From contig NZ_ARQM01000011.1 in assembly GCF_000385135.1 (NCBI RefSeq), positions 1-64,000 of the forward strand: a stretch of 64,000 nucleotides of DNA, given 5' to 3'. Position numbers and translations under genes: made by a program. Positions 56,270-64,000 of the stretch are shown here, in pieces; position 1 is the first letter of the stretch; each line of letters begins with the position of its first letter. The notes under the pieces were generated by a model that saw nothing but the letters and a program-made list of their open reading frames with translations, searched no databases and was not told the origin of the DNA. The DNA is from Promicromonospora sukumoe 327MFSha3.1 (GTDB lineage Bacteria; Actinomycetota; Actinomycetes; Actinomycetales; Cellulomonadaceae).

Positions 56270-56986
56270 ATGACCATGGCTACCGACCCGACGCGCCGTC
56301 CTGAGCCTGCCGAAGGGCCGGGCACCTTCGCGGAACCGGGACACCCGGCCGACGGCGCGGGCCTCGACCCCGCCGAGACGTTGCGGCTGATCCGGCAGCA
56401 GCAGGAGGCGGCCCGCGACGCCACGGAGCCCGACGGGCGCCTGCTGTTCGGCGCGTGGGGCCTGGCCTGGGTGATTGGGTACCTGGCCATGTGGACGACG
56501 GCCCGCGAGACGGGTTCGCCCGCTCCGTGGGCCGGGTGGGTGTTCGCCTGCTGCATCGCGGGCGCGACCACGTTCACGATCGTGCACAGCATCACCCGCA
56601 CCGCGGGCACCCGGGGCACGAGCGCCCGGGTCGGGGCGCTGTACGGCTGGACCTGGTTCCTCGCGTTCACCGCGCTCGGCGTCGTGCTGGGCGCCATGGG
56701 CAACGCCGGGGCGTCGCCCGAGGTCATGGCCATCGCCGCGAACGGCTTCGCCTGCGTGATCGTGGGCCTGATGTACATCGCCGGCGGGCTGCTCTTCGAG
56801 GAGAACCGCATGGCCCTCGTCGGCGGCTGGATGCTCGTCGCCGCGGTGCTCGCGGCCTTCGCGGGGATGCCCACCACGTACCTGGTGATGGCCGTCGCGG
56901 GTGGCGGCGGGTTCCTGGTCATGGTGGCGGTGGAGCAGGTGCTCCGGGCGCGGCGCCGATCGGAGGGCGGTGTGCGGCGTGCCTGA
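56270..56986 (+). CDS. Multi-helix membrane protein of unknown function
   Basis: This 238-residue protein has a Pro/Gly-rich N-terminus with PAETLRLIRQQQEAARDA and about six helices from residue 70 onward. No family is recognised with certainty. It is first in an operon with a winged-helix regulator and an ABC transporter. ATG at 56270 has a GAGGCG ribosome site just after the operator. It may be an accessory part of the exporter or the sensor. Confidence 0.75.
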   Translation: MTMATDPTRRPEPAEGPGTFAEPGHPADGAGLDPAETLRLIRQQQEAARDATEPDGRLLFGAWGLAWVIGYLAMWTTARETGSPAPWAGWVFACCIAGATTFTIVHSITRTAGTRGTSARVGALYGWTWFLAFTALGVVLGAMGNAGASPEVMAIAANGFACVIVGLMYIAGGLLFEENRMALVGGWMLVAAVLAAFAGMPTTYLVMAVAGGGGFLVMVAVEQVLRARRRSEGGVRRA

Positions 56987-57281
56987 GGACCTCGACCCGG
57001 TCATCCACGCCCCCGCCCGGCTGCGCGTCGTGGCCTCCCTCGCGGCCCTGGGCCGCGGCGACGAGGTCGCCTTCCCCAAGCTGCGCAAGCTGCTCGACAT
57101 GACCGCCGGCAACCTGTCGACCCACCTGCGCAAGCTGGAGGACGCCGGGTACGTGCGCGTCACCAAGACCCATGAGGGCAGGACTCCTGCGACGTACCTC
57201 GCCCTCACCGAGACCGGCCGCACCGCGTTCGCGGACTACCAGGCGGCACTGATGGAACTTCTGAACGGAGCACAGTCATGA
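56979..57281 (+). CDS. Winged-helix transcriptional regulator
   Basis: This 100-residue protein is a minimal winged helix: VIHAPARLRVVASLAAL, then FPKLRKLLDMTAGNLSTHLRKLEDAGYVRV with the recognition helix, then a wing HEGRTPATYLALT. It belongs to the HTH_34/ArsR-like group often placed next to ABC-2 exporters. GTG at 56979 overlaps the previous gene by eight bases and its stop overlaps the ATPase start. It probably binds the dyad at 56229-56257. Confidence 0.9.
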   Translation: MPEDLDPVIHAPARLRVVASLAALGRGDEVAFPKLRKLLDMTAGNLSTHLRKLEDAGYVRVTKTHEGRTPATYLALTETGRTAFADYQAALMELLNGAQS

Positions 57282-58123
57282 GTGCGGTTGAGGTCAGCGG
57301 GGTGACCAGGCGCTTCGGCGCCGTGGTGGCCCTCGACGACGTCTCGCTGGAGGTGGGGCACGGCGAGCTGGTCGGTCTGCTCGGCCCCAACGGGGCCGGC
57401 AAGTCCACGCTGCTGTCGCTGGTCAGCGGCCAGCGCCGGCCCGACGCCGGGGTGGTGCGCCTGAACGGCCACGACCCCCGCGACGCGCGGTCGCGCACCG
57501 TGCTCGGCCTGACCCCGCAGGAGACCGGCCTGCCCGCCACGCTGCGCGTGCGCGAGGTGGTCGACTTCGTGGGCGGGCACTACCCCGACCCGGTGCCGAC
57601 GGCCGAGCTGCTGGACCAGTTCGGCCTCGCCGACCTGGCCAAGCGGCAGACCGGCTCGCTGTCCGGCGGGCAGAAGCGGCGGCTGGCCGTGGCGCTGTCG
57701 CTGGTCGGCCGGCCCCGCGTCGTCCTGCTCGACGAGCCCACCACCGGCCTCGACGTGTCCGGCCGCGCCGCGCTGTGGGACGCCATCCGCGAGTACCACG
57801 CGAGCGGCGGCACCGTGCTGCTCACCTCGCACTACCTGGAGGAGGTGCAGGCGCTCGCCGAGCGGGTCGTCGTCATCGACCACGGGACCGTGCTCGCCGA
57901 CGACTCCCTGGAGAACATCCTCAGCAAGGTCGGTGCCCGCCGCGTGCAGCTGACCGACGCCGCCGGGGTGCGCCAGGAGCACCTCGTCGCGGACTCCGAC
58001 GCGTTCGTGCGCGACCTGGTCCGCTCCGGCACCGAGTTCAAGGACCTGGAGATCCGCGGCGCCTCCCTCGAGGAGGCGTTCGGCCAGCTTGTCGACGCGA
58101 CGAACGAAGGGGCAGTGCGATGA
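57278..58123 (+). CDS. ABC transporter ATP-binding protein
   Basis: This 281-residue ATPase has a Walker A (GLLGPNGAGKST), a signature LSGGQKRRLAVAL, a Walker B VVLLDEPTTGLDV and the switch His in LLTSHYLEEV, as in CcmA/DrrA-type exporters. It overlaps the regulator by four bases (ATGA) and the permease by four (ATGA). The substrate is unknown; drug or antimicrobial peptide export is the common role for this operon type. Confidence 0.93.
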   Translation: MSAVEVSGVTRRFGAVVALDDVSLEVGHGELVGLLGPNGAGKSTLLSLVSGQRRPDAGVVRLNGHDPRDARSRTVLGLTPQETGLPATLRVREVVDFVGGHYPDPVPTAELLDQFGLADLAKRQTGSLSGGQKRRLAVALSLVGRPRVVLLDEPTTGLDVSGRAALWDAIREYHASGGTVLLTSHYLEEVQALAERVVVIDHGTVLADDSLENILSKVGARRVQLTDAAGVRQEHLVADSDAFVRDLVRSGTEFKDLEIRGASLEEAFGQLVDATNEGAVR

Positions 58124-58932
58124 GCGCGACCACGAGCACGACCGGGGCCCCGGGCCTCGACGCCCCCGCCGGGCAGACCCAGTCGTTCTGGGTGCTGTCC
58201 TGGCTCCACCTCAAATACCAGTTCCTGGAGACCGTCCGGATCCCGATCGCGGTGCTCGGCAACGTGCTGTTCCCGTCGCTGTCGATGTTCTTCTTCGTGG
58301 TCCCGCAGGAGTCCGTGGCGGGCAACCCCCTCTATGCCACCGTCGCGGTCGCGGGCCTCGGCCTGTTCGCCGTCTGCTCCGCCAGCCTCTTCACCTACGG
58401 CCTGGGCGTCGCGGAGGACCGGCAGCTGCCGTTCTACCCGTTCCTGCGGTCGCTGCCCGCCGGCCCCGGGCCCCAGATGGTCGCCCGCGTGCTCAACGGC
58501 GGCGTCTTCTCGCTGTTCGGTCTGCTGCCGCTGATCCTCATCGGCTGGCTGTTCACGGCGGCCACCCTGACGTTCGGGCAGCTCCTCGCCGGCATCGGGA
58601 CCATCCTCGCCGTGTCCGTGCCGTTCGTGCTGCTGGGCATGGCCATCGGCTACAAGCTGTCCGCCAAGGCGGCGCTGCCCGTGGTGCAGGTCATCCTGTT
58701 CCCGCTGGCCTTCGCGGGCGGCCTGTTCCTGCCGCCCCAGATGTTCCCCGCCTGGCTGGACGCCATCTCGAAGGCCACGCCCACCCGTGCCGGCCGCGAC
58801 CTGCTGGTCCAGGCGACCACGGGCCTGGACGCGTACGCGCTCGCGCTCCCGGTGCTGGCCGGGTGGACCGTGCTGTTCGCGGTGCTGGCGATCCTCGCCT
58901 ACCGCAGCGACGAGGGGCGCCGCTTCCGCTGA
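58120..58932 (+). CDS. ABC-2 type permease (DrrB-like)
   Basis: This 270-residue protein has six helices in the ABC-2 arrangement, beginning with WVLSWLHLKYQFLETVR on the cytoplasmic side and the helix-4 to helix-5 segment GLFLPPQMFPAWLDAISKATPT, a typical DrrB/NodJ-like motif. It is the last gene of the operon. Its stop is two bases from the convergent copA stop. Confidence 0.92.
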   Translation: MSATTSTTGAPGLDAPAGQTQSFWVLSWLHLKYQFLETVRIPIAVLGNVLFPSLSMFFFVVPQESVAGNPLYATVAVAGLGLFAVCSASLFTYGLGVAEDRQLPFYPFLRSLPAGPGPQMVARVLNGGVFSLFGLLPLILIGWLFTAATLTFGQLLAGIGTILAVSVPFVLLGMAIGYKLSAKAALPVVQVILFPLAFAGGLFLPPQMFPAWLDAISKATPTRAGRDLLVQATTGLDAYALALPVLAGWTVLFAVLAILAYRSDEGRRFR

Positions 58933-58934
58933 CG

Positions 58935-61340
58935 TCAGCCGGCGCGGCGCAGGCGCAGCGAGTTCGCCACCACCAGGACCGAGCTCGCCGCCATCGTCCC
59001 GCCCGCGATCATCGGGCTGAGCAGCCCGGCCGCCGCCAGCGGGAGCGCCGCGACGTTGTACGCGAACGCCCAGAACAGGTTCTGCTTGATCACCCGCAGG
59101 GTCTTCCGGGACAGGCGGACGGCGCTCGCGGCGGCCCGCAGGTCGCCGCGGACCAGCGTGATGTCGCCGGCCTCGATCGCCACGTCGGTGCCGGTACCCA
59201 TCGCGAGGCCCAGGTCGGCGGTGGCCAGGGCGGCGGCGTCGTTCACGCCGTCGCCCACCATCGCCACGGTGCGGCCCTCGGCCTGCAGCCGGGCCACCAC
59301 CGCGGCCTTGTCGGCGGGCAGCACCCGCGAGATGACGTCCTCCTGCGGGATGCCCACGGCCTCGGCCGCGACGCGGGCCGCGCCCGCCGAGTCGCCGGTC
59401 AGCAGGTAGGGACGCAGGCCCAGCCCGGTCAGCTCGGCGACGGCCTCGGCCGACGTCGCCTTGGCCGGGTCGCGCAGCGCGATCACACCGCCCGCGGCCC
59501 CGTTCCAGGCGACGGCCACGGCCGTCGCCCCGGCCTTCTCCTGCTGCCCGACGGCGGAGCGCACCTCCGCGGAGACCGTCACCCCCTGCTCGGCGAGCCA
59601 GTCCGGGCGGCCCACCAGGACGCGCCGGGTGTTCAGCGCGCCGTCCGGCGTCAGCCCGGCGTGCGCCCGCCGGACCAGGCCCTCGACACCGCCGCCCGGG
59701 TGCGCCACGAAGCCCGTGACCTCCAGGGGCGTCTCGGGGTCCGGGTCGGCGGCGGCGCGGCCCGCGGCCGCGACGGCCCGCGCGATCGGGTGCTCGCTGA
59801 GCGCCTCGACGGCGGCCGCGTACCGCAGCACCTCCGGGGCGTTGGTGAGGTGGTTCGCGTCGTCGGCGGCCGAGTGGCCGACGCCGGCCATCGCGGGGCT
59901 CCGGTCGGGGCTCCACACGTCCACCACGCGCATGCGGCCCTCGGTGACCGTGCCCGTCTTGTCGAGCACCACCGTGTCCACGCGGCGCGTGCTCTCCAGG
60001 ATCTCCGGCCCGCGGATCAGCACGCCGAGCTGGGCGCCGCGGCCCGTGCCGACCAGGATCGCCGTGGGCGTGGCCAGCCCCAGCGCGCACGGGCAGGCGA
60101 TGATCAGCACCGCGACGGCGGCGGTGAAGGCGGCCTCGACGTCGCCGGTCACGGCGAGCCAGCCCGCCAGGGTCAGCACGGCCAGCACCAGCACGACCGG
60201 CACGAACACCGCCGAGATGCGGTCGGCGAGCCGCGCCACGGGGGCCTTGCCCGTCTGGGCCTGGGCCACGAGCCGCCCGATGCGGGCGAGCATCGTGTCC
60301 TCGCCCACGCGGGTCGCGCGCACCAGCAGGTGCCCCGACATGCTCACCGTGCCGCCCACGACGTCGTCGCCGGCGGACACGTCCACGGGGACGGGCTCGC
60401 CGGTGACCAGGGACGTGTCGAGCGCCGAGACGCCCTCCACCACCGTGCCGTCCGTGGCGACCGTGCCGCCCGGGCGTACCGCGAACACGTCCCCCACCTG
60501 CAGCGCGGCCACCGGCACCGCGGTGGTGCGCCAGCCGCCGTCGGGCACGCGCAGGGGCGTGCCGTCCGGGCCGAGCGCGATGCGCTCGGCGTCCTTGGCG
60601 CCCAGGCTGAGCAGGGCGCGCAGGGCGTCGCCCGCGCGGCGCCGCGACCGGTGCTCGGCGTACCGCCCGGCCAGCAGGAACGTGGTGACCACGGCGCCGA
60701 CCTCGAAGTACACGGCCGGGCCCATGCCGTGCTCCGCGGGCCGGACGACGCCGGCGACCAGGACCCAGAGAGACCACAGGGTCGCCGCGACCACGCCGAT
60801 CGAGACGAGGGTGTCCATGGTGGAGCTCGCGTGCCGGGCGGCCCGGAACGCCGCGGCGTGGAACGGCCAGGCGCCCCACACCACGACGGGCAGCGCCAGC
60901 GCGGCGACCAGCCACTCGCTGCCCGGGAAGGACAGCCCGGGCACCATCGACAGCAGCAGCACCGGGACGGTGAGCACGGCCGAGACACGCAGGCGGCGGA
61001 GCAGGTCGTCGCCGCGGTACCCGTCGCCGGGGGCCGCGCCGGGACCGGCGGCGTCCTCCGCGCCGGGACCGGCGTCGTCCGCGGCCGCCCCGTCCGCGGT
61101 GCGGCGGCGCGTGACGCGCGCCTCGTACCCGGCGGACTCGACGGCGTCGACCAGGTCCTGGTCGGTGACGTCGGCCGAGAGCACGACGTGGGCCGACTCC
61201 AGGGGCAGGTTCACGGTCGCGGCGACGCCGTCGAGCCGGTTGAGCTTGCGCTCGACCCGGGCGACGCACGAGGCGCACGTCATGCCGGACACAGCGAGCT
61301 CGACCTCGCCGAGGGGGTGCAGGGCCTCAGCGGCAGGCAC
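58935..61340 (-). CDS. copA: Copper-exporting P1B-type ATPase
   Basis: This 801-residue pump has an N-terminal metal-binding domain (GMTCASC, Cys22 and Cys25), eight helices, and the transmembrane CPC motif at residues 416-418. The A-domain TGEP, phosphorylated Asp460 in DKTGT, the SEHP histidine and GDGVNDAAAL are all present. The membrane motifs YNVAALPLAAAG and MAASSVLVVANSLRL fit Cu(I) specificity. GTG at 61340 has an AAGGAG ribosome site. It follows copZ and csoR on the same strand. Confidence 0.97.
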   Translation of the reverse strand: MPAAEALHPLGEVELAVSGMTCASCVARVERKLNRLDGVAATVNLPLESAHVVLSADVTDQDLVDAVESAGYEARVTRRRTADGAAADDAGPGAEDAAGPGAAPGDGYRGDDLLRRLRVSAVLTVPVLLLSMVPGLSFPGSEWLVAALALPVVVWGAWPFHAAAFRAARHASSTMDTLVSIGVVAATLWSLWVLVAGVVRPAEHGMGPAVYFEVGAVVTTFLLAGRYAEHRSRRRAGDALRALLSLGAKDAERIALGPDGTPLRVPDGGWRTTAVPVAALQVGDVFAVRPGGTVATDGTVVEGVSALDTSLVTGEPVPVDVSAGDDVVGGTVSMSGHLLVRATRVGEDTMLARIGRLVAQAQTGKAPVARLADRISAVFVPVVLVLAVLTLAGWLAVTGDVEAAFTAAVAVLIIACPCALGLATPTAILVGTGRGAQLGVLIRGPEILESTRRVDTVVLDKTGTVTEGRMRVVDVWSPDRSPAMAGVGHSAADDANHLTNAPEVLRYAAAVEALSEHPIARAVAAAGRAAADPDPETPLEVTGFVAHPGGGVEGLVRRAHAGLTPDGALNTRRVLVGRPDWLAEQGVTVSAEVRSAVGQQEKAGATAVAVAWNGAAGGVIALRDPAKATSAEAVAELTGLGLRPYLLTGDSAGAARVAAEAVGIPQEDVISRVLPADKAAVVARLQAEGRTVAMVGDGVNDAAALATADLGLAMGTGTDVAIEAGDITLVRGDLRAAASAVRLSRKTLRVIKQNLFWAFAYNVAALPLAAAGLLSPMIAGGTMAASSVLVVANSLRLRRAG

Positions 61341-61370
61341 GGTGCTCCTTACTGGGGGTGGGGCGTCCGA

Positions 61371-61679
61371 TCAGGACTGGACGATCGGCAGCATGCGGGT
61401 CGCCTGGCGGCCCGGGGCCTGGGCGGCGGACTCGGCCGCCACGGCGTTCTCGAGCACCTCGACGTCGGCCACCTCGTAGCCGGCCTCGTCCACGGCGTCG
61501 CGCAGCGCGGCCTCGGCGAGCGGCAGCTTGGAGATCACGTGGACCTGCGAGGTCTCCCCGGCGTGCAGCTCGATGCTGACGTCCTGGACGTCGGGCACGC
61601 CGCGCAGCTCGTTGGTCACGGCGGACACGCAGTGCCCGCAGGTCATCCCGGTCACGGCGAGCTTGGTCACGGTGGTCAT
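61371..61679 (-). CDS. copZ: Heavy-metal-associated (HMA) domain copper chaperone
   Basis: This 102-residue protein has one HMA domain with GMTCGHC (Cys14 and Cys17) in a strand-helix-strand fold, as in CopZ. A C-terminal extension of about 30 residues, with no known fold, follows the usual 68-residue domain. It would carry Cu(I) to CopA. ATG at 61679 has a GAGGAGAA ribosome site. It sits between csoR and copA. Confidence 0.93.
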   Translation of the reverse strand: MTTVTKLAVTGMTCGHCVSAVTNELRGVPDVQDVSIELHAGETSQVHVISKLPLAEAALRDAVDEAGYEVADVEVLENAVAAESAAQAPGRQATRMLPIVQS

Positions 61680-61747
61680 GCGTTCTCCTCGGTTCGTGGG
61701 CTGCTGGGCGTGCGGATGCTGCCGGCCATGCTCGGGTCCCTGGACCG

Positions 61748-62107
61748 TCACATGCGGACGAGGCGTGCGATCGCCTCCGAGGCCTCCCGGACCTTGGCGG
61801 CGCCCTCGGCGTCGGAGGCCTTGGCCGCGTCCACCACGCAATGTCCCAGGTGGTCCTCGACGAGCGCTAGGCTCACCGCTTGCAGCGCCTTCGTCACGGC
61901 GCTGACCTGGGTGAGCACGTCGATGCAGTACTCGTCCTCGTCGATCATCCGGGCAATTCCGCGAACCTGCCCCTCGATGCGGCGCATCCGCTTGAGGTAG
62001 CCGGTCTTGTCGGACGCGTAACCGTGCGGCCCGTCGTGCGCACCGGCCGCGTGCTCGTTCGGGGTGGCGGCCTCGGTCGCCTCGGTGATCTCCGTCGCCT
62101 CGGTCAT
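61748..62107 (-). CDS. csoR: Copper-sensing repressor CsoR
   Basis: This 119-residue all-helical repressor has the Cu(I) triad Cys61, His86 and Cys90 and the family motif MRRIEGQVRGIARM. The first 30 residues are an acidic, unstructured extension. Copper binding releases it from its operator. A CsoR-type box (TACCCC-N3-GGGGTA) lies 13 bases upstream of its ATG, so it regulates itself and, by read-through, copZ and copA. Confidence 0.96.
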   Translation of the reverse strand: MTEATEITEATEAATPNEHAAGAHDGPHGYASDKTGYLKRMRRIEGQVRGIARMIDEDEYCIDVLTQVSAVTKALQAVSLALVEDHLGHCVVDAAKASDAEGAAKVREASEAIARLVRM

Positions 62108-62119
62108 GCAACCATGAGA

Positions 62120-62134
62120 TACCCCTATGGGGTA
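62120..62134. promoter_or_regulatory. CsoR operator TACCCCTATGGGGTA
   Basis: A 15-base palindrome with six-base arms and a three-base centre, matching the known pattern of CsoR boxes (TACCC-N-GGGTA type). Confidence 0.75.
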
Positions 62135-62224
62135 GTGAGTCAAGTGCCCGGGCCACAGCCCGGGGGCGGCGTTCACCACCTCCCAGGATCGGATACCTTT
62201 CGTCCTTAATACCCCAGATTCTGC

Positions 62225-63106
62225 ATGAGAGGTCCTCCCGCCGGCATGCCCGCCTCGATGACTCGCCGCCTCCTGCTCGCCGCGCTCGCCGCGGCCGGAC
62301 CGCTCGCCCTCACGGCGAGCGCGGCACCCACCGACTCCCCCGTAGCGCCGCCCGCCGTGGTTCCCGCGGCGACGCGGAAGGCCCAGGCCCAGGAGGCGCC
62401 CCGGATCTACATCGCCGGCGACTCGACGGCGGCCCAGAAGTACGCCGGGGTCTTCCCCGAGACCGGCTGGGGCATGGGACTGTCCTGGTACGTGGCACCG
62501 CGGATCGAGGTGCTCAACCACGCGATGAACGGGCGCAGCTCCAAGAGCTTCATCACCGAGGGGCGCCTCGACGCGATCCTGGACGTCCTCCGCCCCGGCG
62601 ACGTGCTGCTGGTGCAGTTCGGCCACAACGACGAGAAGGCCCACCCGTACGTCCACAGCGACCCGTGGACCACCTACCCGTCCCACCTGCGCCGCTATCT
62701 CGACGGCGCCCGGGAGCGGGGCGCGCGGCCGGTGCTGCTGACCCCGGCGGAGCGCCGCCGGTTCGACTCGGCCGGGAACGTCGTCGCGACGCACGGGTTC
62801 TACCCGGACGCGATGCGAGCGCTGGCCGTCGCGGAGGGCGTGCCCCTGGTCGACGTCACCGCGCAGACCATGGCGCTCTGGCAGGAGCTCGGGCCCGACG
62901 GCACCCAGGTGTACTTCCTGAACACCTACGAGGGGCGGCAGGACAACACCCACTTCAACACCCCGGGCGCCCGCCTGGTCGCCCGGATGGTGGCGCGCGG
63001 CCTGCTCGCCGCGGGCGTCCTCGCGGAGGACCAGGTGCGCCGCCTCGACGAGAGCATCCCGGTCGAGTGGTTCACATGGCCGGAGGAACCGCCTGCTGCG
63101 ACCTGA
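62225..63106 (+). CDS. SGNH/GDSL esterase, CE12 rhamnogalacturonan acetylesterase-like
   Basis: This protein of about 293 residues has a signal peptide (TRRLLLAALAAAGPLALTASA) and the SGNH blocks YIAGDSTAA (nucleophile Ser), NHAMNGRSSKSF, VQFGHND and DNTHFN. These fit carbohydrate esterase family 12, which removes acetyl groups from pectic or xylan polymers outside the cell. ATG at 62225 is used; ATG 62246 or 62258 would give a more usual signal peptide length and may be correct. Confidence 0.87.
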   Translation: MRGPPAGMPASMTRRLLLAALAAAGPLALTASAAPTDSPVAPPAVVPAATRKAQAQEAPRIYIAGDSTAAQKYAGVFPETGWGMGLSWYVAPRIEVLNHAMNGRSSKSFITEGRLDAILDVLRPGDVLLVQFGHNDEKAHPYVHSDPWTTYPSHLRRYLDGARERGARPVLLTPAERRRFDSAGNVVATHGFYPDAMRALAVAEGVPLVDVTAQTMALWQELGPDGTQVYFLNTYEGRQDNTHFNTPGARLVARMVARGLLAAGVLAEDQVRRLDESIPVEWFTWPEEPPAAT

Positions 63107-63155
63107 TCCGGTGCGGTGACCAGCGGAGCGGCGTCGTCGTTGCTACGTTCGACGG

Positions 63156-63899
63156 ATGGACCAGTCAGGGGGACGGGGCGTAGCGGTCGTGGTCGAGGAC
63201 GACGACCTCATACGTGAGGTCATCGAGGTCATCCTGCAGCAGGCCGGCTTCACCGTGCACCCCGCCGCCACCGGCGCCCAGGGCGTGGCGCTGGTGAAGG
63301 CGCACCGGCCCATCGTGACCACCGTCGACATCTCCCTGCCCGACATCGACGGGTTCGAGGTCGTCCGGCGGGTCCGGACCTTCTCCGACACGGTGATCGT
63401 CATGCTCACGGCCCGCGTCGACGAGGTCGACACGCTCATGGGTCTCGAGTCCGGCGCCGACGAGTACGTCACCAAGCCGTTCCGGCCGCGCGAGCTCCGG
63501 GCGCGGATCGACGCGCTCCTGCGCCGGTCCGGACACCTGACGCCGGCGGCCGGGCCCGTGGGGGAACCAGACCCCGCTCCGGACGACAGCGGCCGGCTCG
63601 AGGTCGACACCGCGCGCCGCACGGTCCGCCTGGGCGGCGAGCTCGTGCACCTGACCCGCACCGAGTTCGTGCTGCTCGCGGCCCTGCACGACGCGCGCGG
63701 CCGGCCGGTGCCGAAGGGCGACCTGGCCAGCCTGCTCTGGCCCGACGACCACGGCTACGGGGGCACCGTCACCGAGGCGGACCGGCGCACGGTCGAGGTC
63801 CACGTGGCCAACGTCCGCCGCAAGCTCGGCGACAGCCCGACGAGCCCGCGCTTCATCCACACGGTCAGGGGGCTGGGGTACCGGTTCGAGAACGCCTGA
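63156..63899 (+). CDS. OmpR/PhoB-family response regulator
   Basis: This 247-residue regulator has a receiver domain with an acidic pocket (VEDDD), phospho-acceptor Asp58 in TTVDISLPDIDG and Lys in TKPFRP. A winged-helix DNA-binding domain (LTRTEFVLLAAL ... RRTVEVHVANVRRKLGD ... RFIHTVRGLGYRFE) follows. TACGTT lies six bases before the ATG. No kinase is visible beside it; the downstream gene reads toward it and is incomplete, so it may be an orphan. Confidence 0.93.
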   Translation: MDQSGGRGVAVVVEDDDLIREVIEVILQQAGFTVHPAATGAQGVALVKAHRPIVTTVDISLPDIDGFEVVRRVRTFSDTVIVMLTARVDEVDTLMGLESGADEYVTKPFRPRELRARIDALLRRSGHLTPAAGPVGEPDPAPDDSGRLEVDTARRTVRLGGELVHLTRTEFVLLAALHDARGRPVPKGDLASLLWPDDHGYGGTVTEADRRTVEVHVANVRRKLGDSPTSPRFIHTVRGLGYRFENA

Positions 63900-64000
63900 C
63901 CAGTGCCGCCTCGGTGTGGTGGGCCAGGCGCATGAGGTGGATCAGCGTGTCGATCTCGGGGACAGTGCGCGTGCGCGCCACGTCCTGCGCCGCCGCCCAG
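63865..64000 (-). CDS. Partial gene at right edge, function unknown
   Basis: The last 44 codons of a minus-strand frame are visible. They encode a helical, hydrophilic C-terminus (VARTRTVPEIDTLIHLMRLA, then HHTEAALVRRSR) with actinobacterial codon use. It overlaps the end of the response regulator by 35 bases. The family cannot be told from this fragment. Confidence 0.55.
   Translation of the reverse strand, partial: WAAAQDVARTRTVPEIDTLIHLMRLAHHTEAALVRRSRTGTPAP

Overview
The window is very GC-rich, with GTG and ATG starts, third positions dominated by G and C, and dense short-gap operons. Gene content (NarL-type sensor/regulator pairs, ECF sigma factors, LuxR-type giant regulators, CsoR copper control, a GAF-SpoIIE-HATPase phosphatase, a sirohydrochlorin chelatase, PEP carboxylase) points to an actinobacterial chromosome. 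A Micrococcales member of the Cellulomonas/Promicromonospora type is my inference, not proven. I see no rRNA, tRNA, CRISPR array, insertion sequence or prophage.

Left arm (1-15,013). A metallo-beta-lactamase-fold protein runs off the left edge. A DesK/NarL-type kinase and regulator follow, then a secreted Pro/Thr-repeat protein on the opposite strand, an ABC-2 exporter pair, and five consecutive paralogous membrane-anchored PQQ-like beta-propeller proteins. The kinase operon and the exporter operon carry the same 16-bp dyad (TCCGCC-N4-GGCGGA) at nearly the same place upstream of their promoters, so the regulator probably controls both. The propeller array is the most unusual feature of the window.

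Central part (15,059-36,169). Endonuclease IV, a short-chain dehydrogenase, a TetR-controlled pair (HdeD-like membrane protein and disulfide oxidoreductase), a NUC-type endonuclease, PEP carboxylase, a CbiX-like chelatase, and then a long minus-strand block: 5'-3' exonuclease, two CrcB fluoride channels, universal stress protein, ECF sigma factor with SnoaL-like tail, GAF/SpoIIE/HATPase phosphatase, LAL-type LuxR regulator and a 69-aa protein. After a divergent region holding a 42-bp perfect palindrome come a conserved protein of unknown function and an ECF42-type sigma factor with its DGPF (YCII) partner.

Right part (36,290-64,000). A class B penicillin-binding protein, a lipoprotein, a SHOCT protein, a second NarL-type kinase/regulator pair next to two perfect 90-bp tandem repeats, an amidohydrolase, a truncated HigB-like toxin remnant with an intact antitoxin, HIT protein, glutamine-dependent NAD synthetase, CopC, an MFS transporter, HU, an 854-residue flippase-like/pseudokinase fusion, a CPBP protease, an S10 peptidase, a compact two-gene module of unknown function, an ABC transporter operon with its own winged-helix regulator and operator, the copA-copZ-csoR copper cluster, a CE12-like esterase, an OmpR-type regulator and a partial gene at the right edge.

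Two general signals run through the window. At more than fifteen genes a TANNNT hexamer ends 6-8 bases before the start codon, as expected for leaderless transcripts; I used this to choose starts. Several long stem-loops fall into two sequence families whose members differ by compensating changes in both arms.
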